From positions 1-64,000 of the forward strand of contig NC_022044.1 of assembly GCF_000444995.1 (NCBI RefSeq): DNA of 64,000 nucleotides. Reading direction: 5' to 3'. Source of the stretch: Paracoccus aminophilus JCM 7686 (lineage in GTDB: Bacteria; Pseudomonadota; Alphaproteobacteria; Rhodobacterales; Rhodobacteraceae). The position numbers were made by a program, and so were the translations under genes. Positions 7,924-16,005 of this stretch are shown here, piece after piece (position 1 is the first letter of the stretch; every line of letters begins with the position of its first letter). The notes under the pieces are model-generated. The model ran no database searches, was not told the origin of the DNA, and worked only from the letters and a program-made list of their open reading frames with translations.

Positions 7924-8475
7924 ATGATGACGACCCTGCACCTGCCGGCGCAAGGCTATACCACCCTGCCGTGGAAGAATGGCAGCGGCTCGACCGATGA
8001 AATCTGGCTCTGGCCGCCAGACGCCACGCGCGAGGCGTTTTCCATCCGCATCTCGCGCGCCCCGATCACCACGCGCGGCGTGTTTTCCTCCTTTCCCGGC
8101 GCGGATCGTGCGATCACGCTGATCGAGGGGCAGGGGCTTGCACTGGAATTTGATGAAATCCGTCAAGAGCTTGCGCCACTTGCGCCCTTCCTGTTCGACA
8201 CCGGGCGCGCGCCAATCGGTGATCCGCTGGCCGGTCCGGTCCGGGTGTTCAATGTGATGGCGAAACGCGCGGAGTGGCGTCTGACCGGGGCGGCATTGGC
8301 CGCGCCCGGCACGGCCTTCGCCGCCGATCTGAGCGTGATCTTCGCGCTCGAGCCGCAAGGCATCACGACCGCGACCGGGCGGTTCGATCTGGCGGCGCAG
8401 GATACGCTGGTCACGCCCGAGGCCGGGCAGGTCGAAGGGCGCGCGCTGATCGTATCGCTGGCCCGCGCGGTGTGA
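7924..8475 (+). CDS. hutD: HutD/Ves family protein
   Basis: Small beta-barrel (cupin-like) protein of the HutD/Ves family, usually found with histidine-utilisation genes; in Pseudomonas HutD has been proposed to limit hut operon expression. Family features seen: YTTLPWKNGSGSTDEIW near the N-terminus, FSIRISRAPIT, and FSSFPGADRAITLIEG. Start ATG 7924 (183 aa) has AAGGA nine bases upstream. It is in line with the RibF-like gene and converges on the flavin-reductase fusion. The other hut genes of this window (hutC-hutF) are 55 kb away. Confidence 0.85.
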   Translation: MMTTLHLPAQGYTTLPWKNGSGSTDEIWLWPPDATREAFSIRISRAPITTRGVFSSFPGADRAITLIEGQGLALEFDEIRQELAPLAPFLFDTGRAPIGDPLAGPVRVFNVMAKRAEWRLTGAALAAPGTAFAADLSVIFALEPQGITTATGRFDLAAQDTLVTPEAGQVEGRALIVSLARAV

Positions 8476-8482
8476 GGGGCGC

Positions 8483-8550
8483 GGGAAGGGCGGCGGGCAG
8501 GGGCCCGCGCCGCCCTTTCCCGGGCTTAGGCCTTGAGATTTCAGCCCGGG
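8483..8550. terminator. Strong hairpins between convergent genes
   Basis: GGGCGGCG at 8488-8495 pairs with CGCCGCCC at 8508-8515, flanked by further GGGAA/TTCCC-type pairing. A second inverted repeat, CCCGGGCT (8519-8526) with AGCCCGGG (8543-8550), follows. They lie between hutD (+) and the flavin-reductase fusion (-) and probably terminate both transcripts. Confidence 0.6.
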
Positions 8551-8570
8551 AGGTTTTAGCCCGCGAAACC

Positions 8571-9743
8571 CTAGGCCGGGCGCGCGAATTTCTCGCGGCA
8601 TTTCTCGGCGAAACGCTCGGCGGCGCTTGAGAGCTGATGCCCCTTGCGCCGGGCTAGAACGACATGGGCCAGCTGATGCGCACCGGCAAGCGGCAAGGCG
8701 ACCAGCGGCAAGCCGTCATAGCTCATGCTGGCGGCGGGCTTCGTGGCCAACAGCGTATAGCCTAGACCATGGGCGACCATGCCGCGCACCATCTCGAACG
8801 AGACCGAGCGATGGGCAATCAGCGGTTCGACCCCCTGCGCGCGCAGAATGCCGGTGAAATAGGCGCTGGAGGGCGGGGCATCGAGCAGGACCATCGGCTC
8901 GGCGGCGAGATCGGTCGGATGCACTTCCGACTGGCGCGCCATCGGGTGATCTTCGGCCAGCAGCACATAGGGTTCGAGCGTGCCGAGCTCTTCCCAATCA
9001 AACCGCTCGTCGAGGTCATTGTCATAGATCAGCGCGATCTCGGTCTCGCCCGCGATCAGCCCCTCGGTCAGACGGCGCTGATCGCCTTCGAGCAGCTCGA
9101 GATCCAGCCCGCCCAGCTGTCGGATCAGCGCGGGCATGAGAAAGGGGCCGAAGGTGTGGAAGCAACCGACCTTTAGCTTGACCCCCTTGCCGTTCAAGGC
9201 GCCGCGCATGGTCCGGGGCGCATCAATCCGGCGCGAGGCGCCATAAGAGCGGTTGGCATAGATCAGCGGCGAGCCGAGCCGCGCGCTATGGGTGTCATCG
9301 ACCGCGCACAGCAGCACATGATGGGTGCCGACCCGTTCCGCCGAGAGCACGCGGCATTCGAACGCCACCAGCGGATCGGCGACGCGGGGCGTGCCATTCT
9401 CCAGCGTGACCCACTCGGTGCATTCGAACTTGTCGCCAAGCTCGTCCTTGAAGCGCCCGGCAAAGGCCTCCGAGATATAGGATTGGTCTTCGCGCAGGAC
9501 GTTGACGCAGAGCACGCCATTCTCGATGATCTTCGTGGCAGCCGGGCTGAGATGATGGACGCAGACCAGAAGCGTCGGCGCATCGCCATCCGCCGAAACC
9601 GAGGCCATGGCCGAAACCGTGACGCCTGCGCGGCCCGCGGGCCCGTCGGTTGTCACGATATTGACGGTGCAGGCCGCATGGCTCATTCCGGCGATGAAGC
9701 GATCGCGCGCGGTGGTTTCGGGAGTTTGGGCTTCGGCAGTCAT
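8571..9743 (-). CDS. Flavin reductase fused to a LysR-type ligand-binding domain
   Basis: Residues about 12-170 are a flavin reductase-like (FMN-binding split-barrel, HpaC/RutF type) domain, with FIAGMSHAACTVNIVTTDG, GVTVSAMASVS and a closing LIYANRSYG. Residues about 187-386 are a LysR-type periplasmic-binding-like effector domain (KLKVGCFHTFGPFLMPAL, EIALIYDNDL, YVLLAEDHPMA, GMVAHGLGYTLL). No helix-turn-helix is present. Start ATG 9743 (390 aa) lies six bases after AAGGA; the open frame runs upstream to 9926 without a comparable site. It is the last gene of the operon with the HpaB-type oxygenase, so the reductase half should supply reduced flavin to that enzyme. The ligand domain may gate the reaction on substrate, as the MarR-like tail does in the C1 reductase of Acinetobacter HPA hydroxylase (inference by analogy). 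Confidence 0.9.
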   Translation of the reverse strand: MTAEAQTPETTARDRFIAGMSHAACTVNIVTTDGPAGRAGVTVSAMASVSADGDAPTLLVCVHHLSPAATKIIENGVLCVNVLREDQSYISEAFAGRFKDELGDKFECTEWVTLENGTPRVADPLVAFECRVLSAERVGTHHVLLCAVDDTHSARLGSPLIYANRSYGASRRIDAPRTMRGALNGKGVKLKVGCFHTFGPFLMPALIRQLGGLDLELLEGDQRRLTEGLIAGETEIALIYDNDLDERFDWEELGTLEPYVLLAEDHPMARQSEVHPTDLAAEPMVLLDAPPSSAYFTGILRAQGVEPLIAHRSVSFEMVRGMVAHGLGYTLLATKPAASMSYDGLPLVALPLAGAHQLAHVVLARRKGHQLSSAAERFAEKCREKFARPA

Positions 9744-9832
9744 CGGCATTCCTTTGGTCGAAGGCAGTGTCTTGTTGCTCAGAGTGACGAGTTTTCGGCC
9801 AAGTCCAAAATCGTGTTTTCCGGGGTGCTGCC

Positions 9833-10798
9833 TCAGGAAGTCTGAAGGGCGGCGCCTTCGGGAGCGCGCAGGCTGTCCAAGGGCAGCATTCCCGGCAGAT
9901 TTCCGTCGGCCATCACCTCGCGGCAATGCGCGATAAAGGCCTCCGCCACGCGCGAGCGTCGGATTTCCGCCAGCGAGGCAATGCCGAAACTGAGCGAATG
10001 GGTGACATCTTCCAGCGGCAGATAGACCAGCGGCAGGCCGTTCTCCGCGCGCATGTTCAGGGGCCGCACCGTCATCATGCCGTAACCGATCCCCGCCGCC
10101 ACATAGGACCGCAACGAGGCGATGGATTTGGTTTCCATGATGACATGAGGCGTGCCGCCGATCTGGCGGAAGAGCCCGAGGAAGTAATCGCGCGTCAGCG
10201 GCAGGTCGATCAGGATGAAGGGATCGTCGATCAGCTCGGCCAGCCGGATCGAGCGGCGCGCGGCAAAGCGGTGATCGGCGCCGACCAGCACATAGGTCTT
10301 GAGCTGGGCCAGTTCGATGAAATCGACATCCGGCGGCATGTTGAGATTATAGGTCAGCGCCAGATCAATCCGCGCGAGACGCAGCGCCTCGATGATCTCG
10401 GCCTCGCTGCCTTCGGTCAGCGTCATGCGGGCGTCTGTGTGGCGGCGCGAGAAACCGGCCCAAAGCTCGGGCGCGATCAGCGGCGCGAAGGTGAAGAAAG
10501 TGCCCACATTCAGCGCTCCCGAAATATGGTCGTTCACGTCATTGGCGACCTCGTAAAGCTCGGCGGCGGTGCGCAGGCTTTCCTTGGCGGCGCGCAGCAA
10601 GCGGGTGCCTGCGGGTGTCAGCGACAGGCCCTGCGCATGGTGGCGCAGGAAAAGCTGCACGTTGAATTCGGTTTCGAGGTGAGAAATCGCCGCCGAGATC
10701 GAGGGCTGCGAGATATTCACCTGTTCCGCGGCCTTGGTGACCGAGAGGGTCTCTCCGGCCGCAATGAAATAGCTGAGTTGCCTAAGTGTGAAACGCAT
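9833..10798 (-). CDS. LysR-family transcriptional regulator
   Basis: Typical LysR regulator: winged HTH at residues 1-60 (FTLRQLSYFIAAGETLSVTK, then AEQVNISQPSISAAISHLE) and an effector domain from about residue 90. The effector domain resembles the one fused to the neighbouring flavin reductase: FFTFAPLIAPEL versus FHTFGPFLMPAL, YVLVGADH versus YVLLAEDH, GIGYGMM versus GLGYTLL. The MRFTLRQ start at 10798 is favoured because GAAAGGG lies nine bases upstream; an ATG at 10807 directly abuts that site. The gene is inside the leftward catabolic operon rather than divergent from it. It probably controls this operon and perhaps livHMGF. Confidence 0.92.
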   Translation of the reverse strand: MRFTLRQLSYFIAAGETLSVTKAAEQVNISQPSISAAISHLETEFNVQLFLRHHAQGLSLTPAGTRLLRAAKESLRTAAELYEVANDVNDHISGALNVGTFFTFAPLIAPELWAGFSRRHTDARMTLTEGSEAEIIEALRLARIDLALTYNLNMPPDVDFIELAQLKTYVLVGADHRFAARRSIRLAELIDDPFILIDLPLTRDYFLGLFRQIGGTPHVIMETKSIASLRSYVAAGIGYGMMTVRPLNMRAENGLPLVYLPLEDVTHSLSFGIASLAEIRRSRVAEAFIAHCREVMADGNLPGMLPLDSLRAPEGAALQTS

Positions 10799-10885
10799 TC
10801 TGTCCATCCCTTTCAGACGCGCAAACGAAGCATTCTGAATCGGACCTTCCGGCGTAGATGGAAAGCACCTTATTCCGGCATGTTT

Positions 10886-12064
10886 TCATATGTGTAATTG
10901 CACCAGCTCGCCGACAAGACGGGCGAGGCTTTGATCGCAAAGCGCCAGTTGCGCCGCCGAGATGAATTCATCGGGCTTGTGGCCCTGATCCATGAAACCC
11001 GGGCCGCAGATCGCCGTGGACATGCCGGTTGCCTGCTGGAAAAGCCCGCCTTCGGTGCCGAAAGCCACCTTGATTGCCGGGCCGTTCTCGCCGGTGATGC
11101 GTCGCAAAAGCGCGATGACCGGATCGCTGTCGGGCGTTGTCAGTCCGGGATAGCCCGAGATTTCGGTAATCTCGATCCGGGCTTGCGGGAAGCGGTCGCG
11201 ATGGGGGGCGGCGATGGTTTCGGCGTCGAGCGCAAGGCCCGCCAGGATCTCGGCCGGATCATCCTCTGCGAGATTGCGGATCTCGAAATCAATCTCGCAG
11301 AGGTTCGGCACGATATTGAGCGCGGTGCCCGCGCGCATGATCCCGGCATGAAGGGTCGAATAGGGAATGTCATAGGCCGGATCGCGGTGGCCGGTCAGCG
11401 CAAGCTCGGCCTGCCGGGCTTCAAGGCTCGCGATAAAGGCGGCGCCCAGATGGATCGCGTTCAGCGCCTGAGGGGCCAGCGCCGAATGGCCCTCTTGGCC
11501 GAAGCAGCAGGCGCGATAGCCGGTCTTGCCCTTGTGGCCGGTGGCGATCTTCATGCCGGTCGGCTCGCCGATGATGCACAGCGCGGGGCGCAGCGGGCGC
11601 GCCTCGATAGCCGCGATCAGGCTGCGCACGCCCATGCAGCCGATTTCCTCGTCATAGGACAAAGCGAGATGCAGAGGCCGTGTCAGCGGACGCTTGGCCG
11701 CCAGCAAAAGCGCGCGGATCGCCGCCGCGACAAAGCCCTTCATATCGGTGGTGCCGCGCCCGTAATAGCGCCCGTCCTCTTCCGTCAGCGTGAAGGGATC
11801 GCGCGTCCAATCCTGCCCGGCCACCGGGACGACATCGCTATGACCGGACAAGACCACCCCGCCCGCGATCTCGGGCCCGACGCTCGCCCAAAGATTGGCG
11901 CGGCTGCCGTCGTCATGGGCAAAACGCTCGATCCGCGCGCCTGCGGGGCCGAGCAGGCTTTCGACATAATCGAGCAGATCAAGGTTCGAGCGGCGCGAGA
12001 TCGTCTCAAACGAGATCAGCCTGCGCAGGATGTCGAGGGTCGAGGGCGTCGCGGTCACGGTCAT
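10886..12064 (-). CDS. M20-family amidohydrolase, ArgE/acetylornithine deacetylase-like
   Basis: Zinc-dependent deacylase of the M20 family, 392 aa, similar in layout to ArgE (N-acetylornithine deacetylase). Metal and catalytic motifs are intact: GHSDVVP, GRGTTDMKG, YDEEIGCMG with the general-base Glu pair, GEPTG, and GPGFMDQGHKPDEF near the end. Because it sits in an operon with a monooxygenase, a RidA protein and an amino-acid-type ABC importer, it more likely hydrolyses an N-acyl (amide) intermediate of that pathway than serving arginine synthesis. This is an inference from context. Confidence 0.88.
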   Translation of the reverse strand: MTVTATPSTLDILRRLISFETISRRSNLDLLDYVESLLGPAGARIERFAHDDGSRANLWASVGPEIAGGVVLSGHSDVVPVAGQDWTRDPFTLTEEDGRYYGRGTTDMKGFVAAAIRALLLAAKRPLTRPLHLALSYDEEIGCMGVRSLIAAIEARPLRPALCIIGEPTGMKIATGHKGKTGYRACCFGQEGHSALAPQALNAIHLGAAFIASLEARQAELALTGHRDPAYDIPYSTLHAGIMRAGTALNIVPNLCEIDFEIRNLAEDDPAEILAGLALDAETIAAPHRDRFPQARIEITEISGYPGLTTPDSDPVIALLRRITGENGPAIKVAFGTEGGLFQQATGMSTAICGPGFMDQGHKPDEFISAAQLALCDQSLARLVGELVQLHI

Positions 12065-12107
12065 CTTTCAGGGAATCGGGGGCGACCGAAGCCGCCCCAC
12101 ACAGGGA

Positions 12108-12785
12108 TCACAGATCGCCGGGCACGCCATAGCTTGGCGCGGCATCGGGATTGAGCGCACGGGTGACATAGGCTTCCATCTCCAGCCGCCAGCGCGCCCA
12201 AAGCGCCGCGCAATCCTCGATCGGATCGCCCTCGCTCCAGTCTATGCGCAGATCGGCAATCGGCCAGCTCACCTTATCGACGATGATCAGGCCCATGGAA
12301 TGCACCGGACCTTCCTCGCCCCCCGCCGCGACCGAGGCGCGCATTCCGGCCAACAGCCTGTCGCCGAGATGCTGGCCCTTGGCGGCGGCGAATTCCGCGA
12401 CCATCCTCTCGGGGATGTCGGCGGCGCAAAGCAGATTGCCCGCCGCCGCGACGCCCTCGCCATAGGCAATCGCATGGGTGCCAAGCGTGCGCGCCCCCGA
12501 CCAGCCCGCCGTGCCGCCGTTGCGATCCACCAGCGCCAATTGGCGAAAGTCGATATGCGGCGCCTCGGCGGTCAGCCGGGCGAGTGCGTCCGAGGCCGAA
12601 AGCCCTTGCGCCATCAGATCGAGCCCCTTCGGGCCGAGGCTCGGATCGGTGATGTTCTGGGTCGCAACCACGCCGACGCCTGCCCGCGCATGGGCGCAAC
12701 GCGCGGCCACGCAAGGCGACGAGGACGAGACCGCGATCCCGAACATGCCGGTGTCAGGGCAGCGCCCCGAAATCGAGAAGGTCAT
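12108..12785 (-). CDS. DUF1028 family protein
   Basis: 225-aa DUF1028 protein: starts MTFSISGRCPDTGMFG, followed by VSSSSPCVAARCAHARAG, TQNITDPSLG and GWSGARTLG. DUF1028 proteins have an N-terminal-nucleophile-hydrolase-like fold and recur next to RidA-family proteins and M20 deacylases, but their reaction is not established. ATG 12785 has a G-rich ribosome site; the longer frame extending to 13121 would overlap ridA out of frame and was rejected. It lies 10 bp after ridA and 43 bp before the deacylase gene. Confidence 0.88.
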   Translation of the reverse strand: MTFSISGRCPDTGMFGIAVSSSSPCVAARCAHARAGVGVVATQNITDPSLGPKGLDLMAQGLSASDALARLTAEAPHIDFRQLALVDRNGGTAGWSGARTLGTHAIAYGEGVAAAGNLLCAADIPERMVAEFAAAKGQHLGDRLLAGMRASVAAGGEEGPVHSMGLIIVDKVSWPIADLRIDWSEGDPIEDCAALWARWRLEMEAYVTRALNPDAAPSYGVPGDL

Positions 12786-12795
12786 GCCCGCCCCC

Positions 12796-13215
12796 TCATG
12801 CGTCCGGAATGACGGCGGTCGCCTCGATCTCGACGATCCATTCGGGACGCGCCAGCGCGGGCACGACGATCCCGGTCGAGCAGGGATGCACGCCTTTGAT
12901 ATGCTTGCCCATTTCCTGATAAACCGCCTCGCGGTAACGGATATCGGTGACATAGACGACGATGCGGCAAATATGCTCCATCTTCGATCCCGCCTCTTCG
13001 AGCAGCATCTTGATGTTTTCCATCGTCTTGCGCGTCTGCATCGCAGGATCGCCGACATGCAGACATTCGCGCGTGTCGAGATCTTGCGCGACCTGACCGC
13101 GCAGGAACACCATCGTGCCACGCGCGACGACGCCCTGGCTCAGATCGTTGTTCAGATTCTGCTCGGGATAGGTTTCTTTGGTGTTGAAGGGGCGGATGCG
13201 GTGATGAACGGTCAT
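12796..13215 (-). CDS. RidA (YjgF/UK114) family protein, non-canonical
   Basis: 139-aa RidA-family protein (YPEQNLNNDLSQGVVA, FLRGQVAQDLDT, TRKTMENIKMLLEEAG, VEIEATAV). In canonical RidA an arginine in the PARxxVEV segment binds the carboxylate of 2-imino acids. Here the aligned segment is HPCSTGIVVPALA, so that arginine is replaced by serine. It should therefore belong to a Rid subgroup without classical imine deaminase activity and may act on a pathway-specific enamine or imine. AGGAAA stands eight bases before the ATG. It lies between hpaB (22 bp) and the DUF1028 gene (10 bp). Confidence 0.88.
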   Translation of the reverse strand: MTVHHRIRPFNTKETYPEQNLNNDLSQGVVARGTMVFLRGQVAQDLDTRECLHVGDPAMQTRKTMENIKMLLEEAGSKMEHICRIVVYVTDIRYREAVYQEMGKHIKGVHPCSTGIVVPALARPEWIVEIEATAVIPDA

Positions 13216-13237
13216 CTGTTTGGCTTTCCTGAAAGAA

Positions 13238-14692
13238 TTAGCGTTTGTCGCCCCAGACCTGATCGGACAGGCCTGCGGATTTGTGGGTGAAGCGCAAAGC
13301 CTCGTTCCAGTCGAAGTTGCGATAAACCGCCGCGAGATGGGCGAAGGGCGGCGATTGCGCGAACAGCTGGAAGGTCAAGCGGTGGCCGGCGTAATCCGAA
13401 TTCAGCAGATCACGAGCATAGGCCAGCAGCTTGCGGCGGTCCTCGCTCGCCCAGTTTTCATTGAGCGTGTAGAACTTATCGAGCCACGGCCCGGCCTCGG
13501 GATCCTCGAAACTCGCGACATCGGGGGTAATGCAGATCTGGCCGCCGCAAAGCTCGCGGGCGATATGCATCATATGGTGCAATTGCGAGCAGGCGAGCAC
13601 GCGGCCGGTCATCAAAAGCGACTGGTTCGGCATCAAAAGACCGCCCGGGCTTTCCTCGGCATCGGCAATCGCGGCGGTGAGATGGGCATTGATGCCCTCG
13701 CGGTAGCACGCCAGCGTCGCCAGCTTTTCCTGAACCGCCGGTTGATGCTCAAGCCCGGTCTGGCGCACGTTCCACAAAGCCGCGCCGATCAGCATATCGG
13801 CAAGCTTCAGGTTGCGCTGCACGAAGGCAAAGGCCGAGTAGCGGTGCAGGGTCGCGCGGATGAAAGTGGCGGCTTTGGTGTGCTGATAAAACAGCACATT
13901 TTCCCACGGGATCAGCACATTGTCGTAAACGACCAGCGTCTCGACCTCGTCGAATTTGTTCGAGAGCGGATAATCACGCGCCGGGGCGCGACCGGCAAAC
14001 CCCGTGCGCGCGATAAAGCGCAGGTTCGGCGAGGAAAAGTCGCAGACAAAGCCCACCGCATAATCCGACATCGCCTCATTGCCCCAATTGGCAATCGTCG
14101 GTTTGGTGAAGGCCTGGTTGGCATAGGCGGCCGCGGTTTCATATTTCGCGCCGCGCACGATGATCCCTGCATCGGTCTCCTTGACCACATGCAACAGCAT
14201 GTCCGGATCCTGATCCTGCGGCCGTTTCGAGCGGTCGCCCTTCGGATCGGTATTGGCCGAGACATGGAACGGGTCGGTCTTGATGACGTGATGGATATGG
14301 TTGCGGATATTGGTCGAGAAGCGCGGATCGACCTCGTTCAGGATGTCCTGCCCGTCGTAAAGTGACCACATCTCGCCTGCGGTCTCGTCGCCGACACGGG
14401 TGACGACGCCGCCGATATCTTCCAGAACCGTATCGGTGGCGCGGCGTTTGGCGTGCCAGTCGTCCTTGGTATAGGGCAGTTTCAGCCCGACCGAGAAACG
14501 CTCGCCATTTTCCTCATAGCTCATCACATCGCGCGTCGCGTCGTCATGCGCCATGTCGTAAATCCGGGCGCGCACGTCGATCATCGGCTTGAACATCGGA
14601 TGTTTGGTGATGTCCTGCACGCGTTCGCCATTGATCCAGACGCGGCGACCGTCGCGGATGGAATCGCGATACTGTTCTCCGGTTCTTAACAT
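13238..14692 (-). CDS. HpaB-family FADH2-dependent monooxygenase, oxygenase component
   Basis: 484-aa oxygenase of the 4-hydroxyphenylacetate 3-monooxygenase large-subunit (HpaB/PvcC) family, which uses reduced flavin from a separate reductase and has an acyl-CoA dehydrogenase-like fold. Family pattern: MLRTGEQYRDSIRDGRRVWI at the start, DPFHVSANTDPKGDRSKRPQ, GAKYETAAAYANQAF, DNVLIPWENVLFY, GGQICITPD. GAGGA precedes the ATG. HpaB relatives hydroxylate phenols but also open N-heterocycles such as pyridine; the RidA, DUF1028 and deacylase neighbours make a nitrogen-containing substrate more likely here than 4-hydroxyphenylacetate. The reductase is the fusion at the operon end. Confidence 0.9.
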   Translation of the reverse strand: MLRTGEQYRDSIRDGRRVWINGERVQDITKHPMFKPMIDVRARIYDMAHDDATRDVMSYEENGERFSVGLKLPYTKDDWHAKRRATDTVLEDIGGVVTRVGDETAGEMWSLYDGQDILNEVDPRFSTNIRNHIHHVIKTDPFHVSANTDPKGDRSKRPQDQDPDMLLHVVKETDAGIIVRGAKYETAAAYANQAFTKPTIANWGNEAMSDYAVGFVCDFSSPNLRFIARTGFAGRAPARDYPLSNKFDEVETLVVYDNVLIPWENVLFYQHTKAATFIRATLHRYSAFAFVQRNLKLADMLIGAALWNVRQTGLEHQPAVQEKLATLACYREGINAHLTAAIADAEESPGGLLMPNQSLLMTGRVLACSQLHHMMHIARELCGGQICITPDVASFEDPEAGPWLDKFYTLNENWASEDRRKLLAYARDLLNSDYAGHRLTFQLFAQSPPFAHLAAVYRNFDWNEALRFTHKSAGLSDQVWGDKR

Positions 14693-14783
14693 TTTATCCT
14701 CAGTTTGGCTTGGGGGCGGAGGTCTTCTCCCGAGGCAGATGCCGCGGGCGGGTCAGTCTTGGGCGCGGGCAAAGCTCTCCCGG

Positions 14784-14811
14784 CCTCCCGCGCGAGGGGC
14801 TGCGCGGGAGG
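14784..14811. other. Hairpin between livK and hpaB
   Basis: CCTCCCGCGC (14784-14793) pairs perfectly with GCGCGGGAGG (14802-14811) around an 8-base loop. There is no clear U tract in the minus direction, so it may stabilise the livK 3' end or partly reduce read-through into hpaB rather than fully terminate. Confidence 0.5.
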
Positions 14812-14834
14812 GGAGAACCGATCCCCGGCGGGAG

Positions 14835-14865
14835 GGTCAGATCAGAAAGGGGTCAGATCAGAAGG
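14835..14865. repeat. Tandem 16/15-bp duplication
   Basis: GGTCAGATCAGAAAGG at 14835-14850 is followed directly by GGTCAGATCAGAAGG at 14851-14865, the second copy lacking one A. It lies just past the livK stop codon. Possibly slippage; no function is evident. Confidence 0.7.
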
Positions 14866-14868
14866 GGC

Positions 14869-16005
14869 TCAGGGTTTGGTGTAAGTCGTCCATTTGCCGT
14901 CGCGCACGGTCTTCAGCTCGATCGCGATCGGGGTTTGGGTTTGGCCATTGGCGTCGAAGGTGATCTCGCCGGTGGCGCCGTCGAACTTACCCGAGCGGAT
15001 CGCCTCGGCCAGCTTGACCTTGTCCTCGGTGCCGACCTCTTTGGCGGCGGCAATGATGATATTGGCCGCGTCGAAGGCGAATTTCGTATAGGGGCTCTCG
15101 GGCTCGGCAAAGCCTTTGGCGGTGTAATCGGCCTCCATCTTGGCCAGTTTCGGCGTCTGCGCGGCCGAGGGATAGGACACGATGGCATTCGAGGCGGCAT
15201 CGCCCGCGACCGAGATGAATTCCGGATCATAGAAACCCGAGATCCCGATCATCGGCTTGTCGAGCCCGATTTCCTTCATCTGCTTGGCGAGAATCCCCGC
15301 CTCGGTGATGACGCCGCCAAAATAGACCGCATCGACATTCTTGCCCTTGAGCGCGGTCAGGATGGTGCGGAAATCGGTCGAGCCGACCGGCAGCAGATCG
15401 GTCGAGACGATCTCGCCACCCGAAGCCGGGACGAATTCGTTGAAGGCGTCGGCATTGGCCTTGCCGTAATCCGAGGTATCGGCAATCACCGCGATCTTCT
15501 TGGCGCCGAAATCCTTGACCGCCCATTCGGCGAGCGGCTTGTTTTCGGTCAGCAGCGTCGGCGTGACGCGGGTCACCTGCAACAGGTTCTGCTTGGTGAT
15601 ATCGGGCGAGATCGCCCCCCAAATCACCAGCGGCACCTGGAAGCGGGCAAAGACCGGCATCGTCGCCAAGGCCACCGGAGAGTTCCAGTGCCCGGTCGCG
15701 GCAATCACCTGGGGGTCATTCACAAGTTTCATAGCCGCCGAAACCCCGGTCTGGGGATCAGAGGCATCGTCAAGCACCACCGGCTCAACCGTGAAGGGTT
15801 GCGCGGGATCGGCATTCGCCTGCTCGATTGCCAGCAGGAAGCCGTTCTTCGCGCCCAACCCCTGAGCGGCATTGCCGCCAGAGATCGGCCCGATGAAGCC
15901 GATCTTCACGGTCGGGCGATCGGCGAAGGCAGGGGCCGCCAGCAGTGCAGTAGAGAGCGCGAGACCGGCCAGAACGGCGCGGCGCGTTGTCGTCAAAAGT
16001 GCCAT
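14869..16005 (-). CDS. Branched-chain amino acid-type ABC transporter substrate-binding protein
   Basis: Periplasmic binding protein of the LivK/Peripla_BP_6 type, 378 aa. A signal peptide is clear (RRAVLAGLALSTALLAAPAFA, cleavage before DRPTVKIGF). Body motifs GFIGPISGGNAAQGLGAKNG and IAVIADTSDYGKANADAF fit the family. A strong AGGAGAGGAA ribosome site precedes ATG 16005. It is the first gene of the leftward operon and divergent from the permease and ATPase genes livHMGF, with which it should form one importer. The ligand is unknown; context suggests it is the substrate of the downstream monooxygenase pathway. Confidence 0.92.
   Translation of the reverse strand: MALLTTTRRAVLAGLALSTALLAAPAFADRPTVKIGFIGPISGGNAAQGLGAKNGFLLAIEQANADPAQPFTVEPVVLDDASDPQTGVSAAMKLVNDPQVIAATGHWNSPVALATMPVFARFQVPLVIWGAISPDITKQNLLQVTRVTPTLLTENKPLAEWAVKDFGAKKIAVIADTSDYGKANADAFNEFVPASGGEIVSTDLLPVGSTDFRTILTALKGKNVDAVYFGGVITEAGILAKQMKEIGLDKPMIGISGFYDPEFISVAGDAASNAIVSYPSAAQTPKLAKMEADYTAKGFAEPESPYTKFAFDAANIIIAAAKEVGTEDKVKLAEAIRSGKFDGATGEITFDANGQTQTPIAIELKTVRDGKWTTYTKP

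Noticed and set aside
9744..9926. Upstream extension of the reductase-LysR fusion
   Set aside because: Runs into the LysR gene end, is rich in Arg/Gly/Pro without homology, and the ribosome site points to 9743.
10898..12154. Plus-strand ORF of 418 codons
   Set aside because: Mirror frame of the ArgE-like gene, caused by high GC; no family features.
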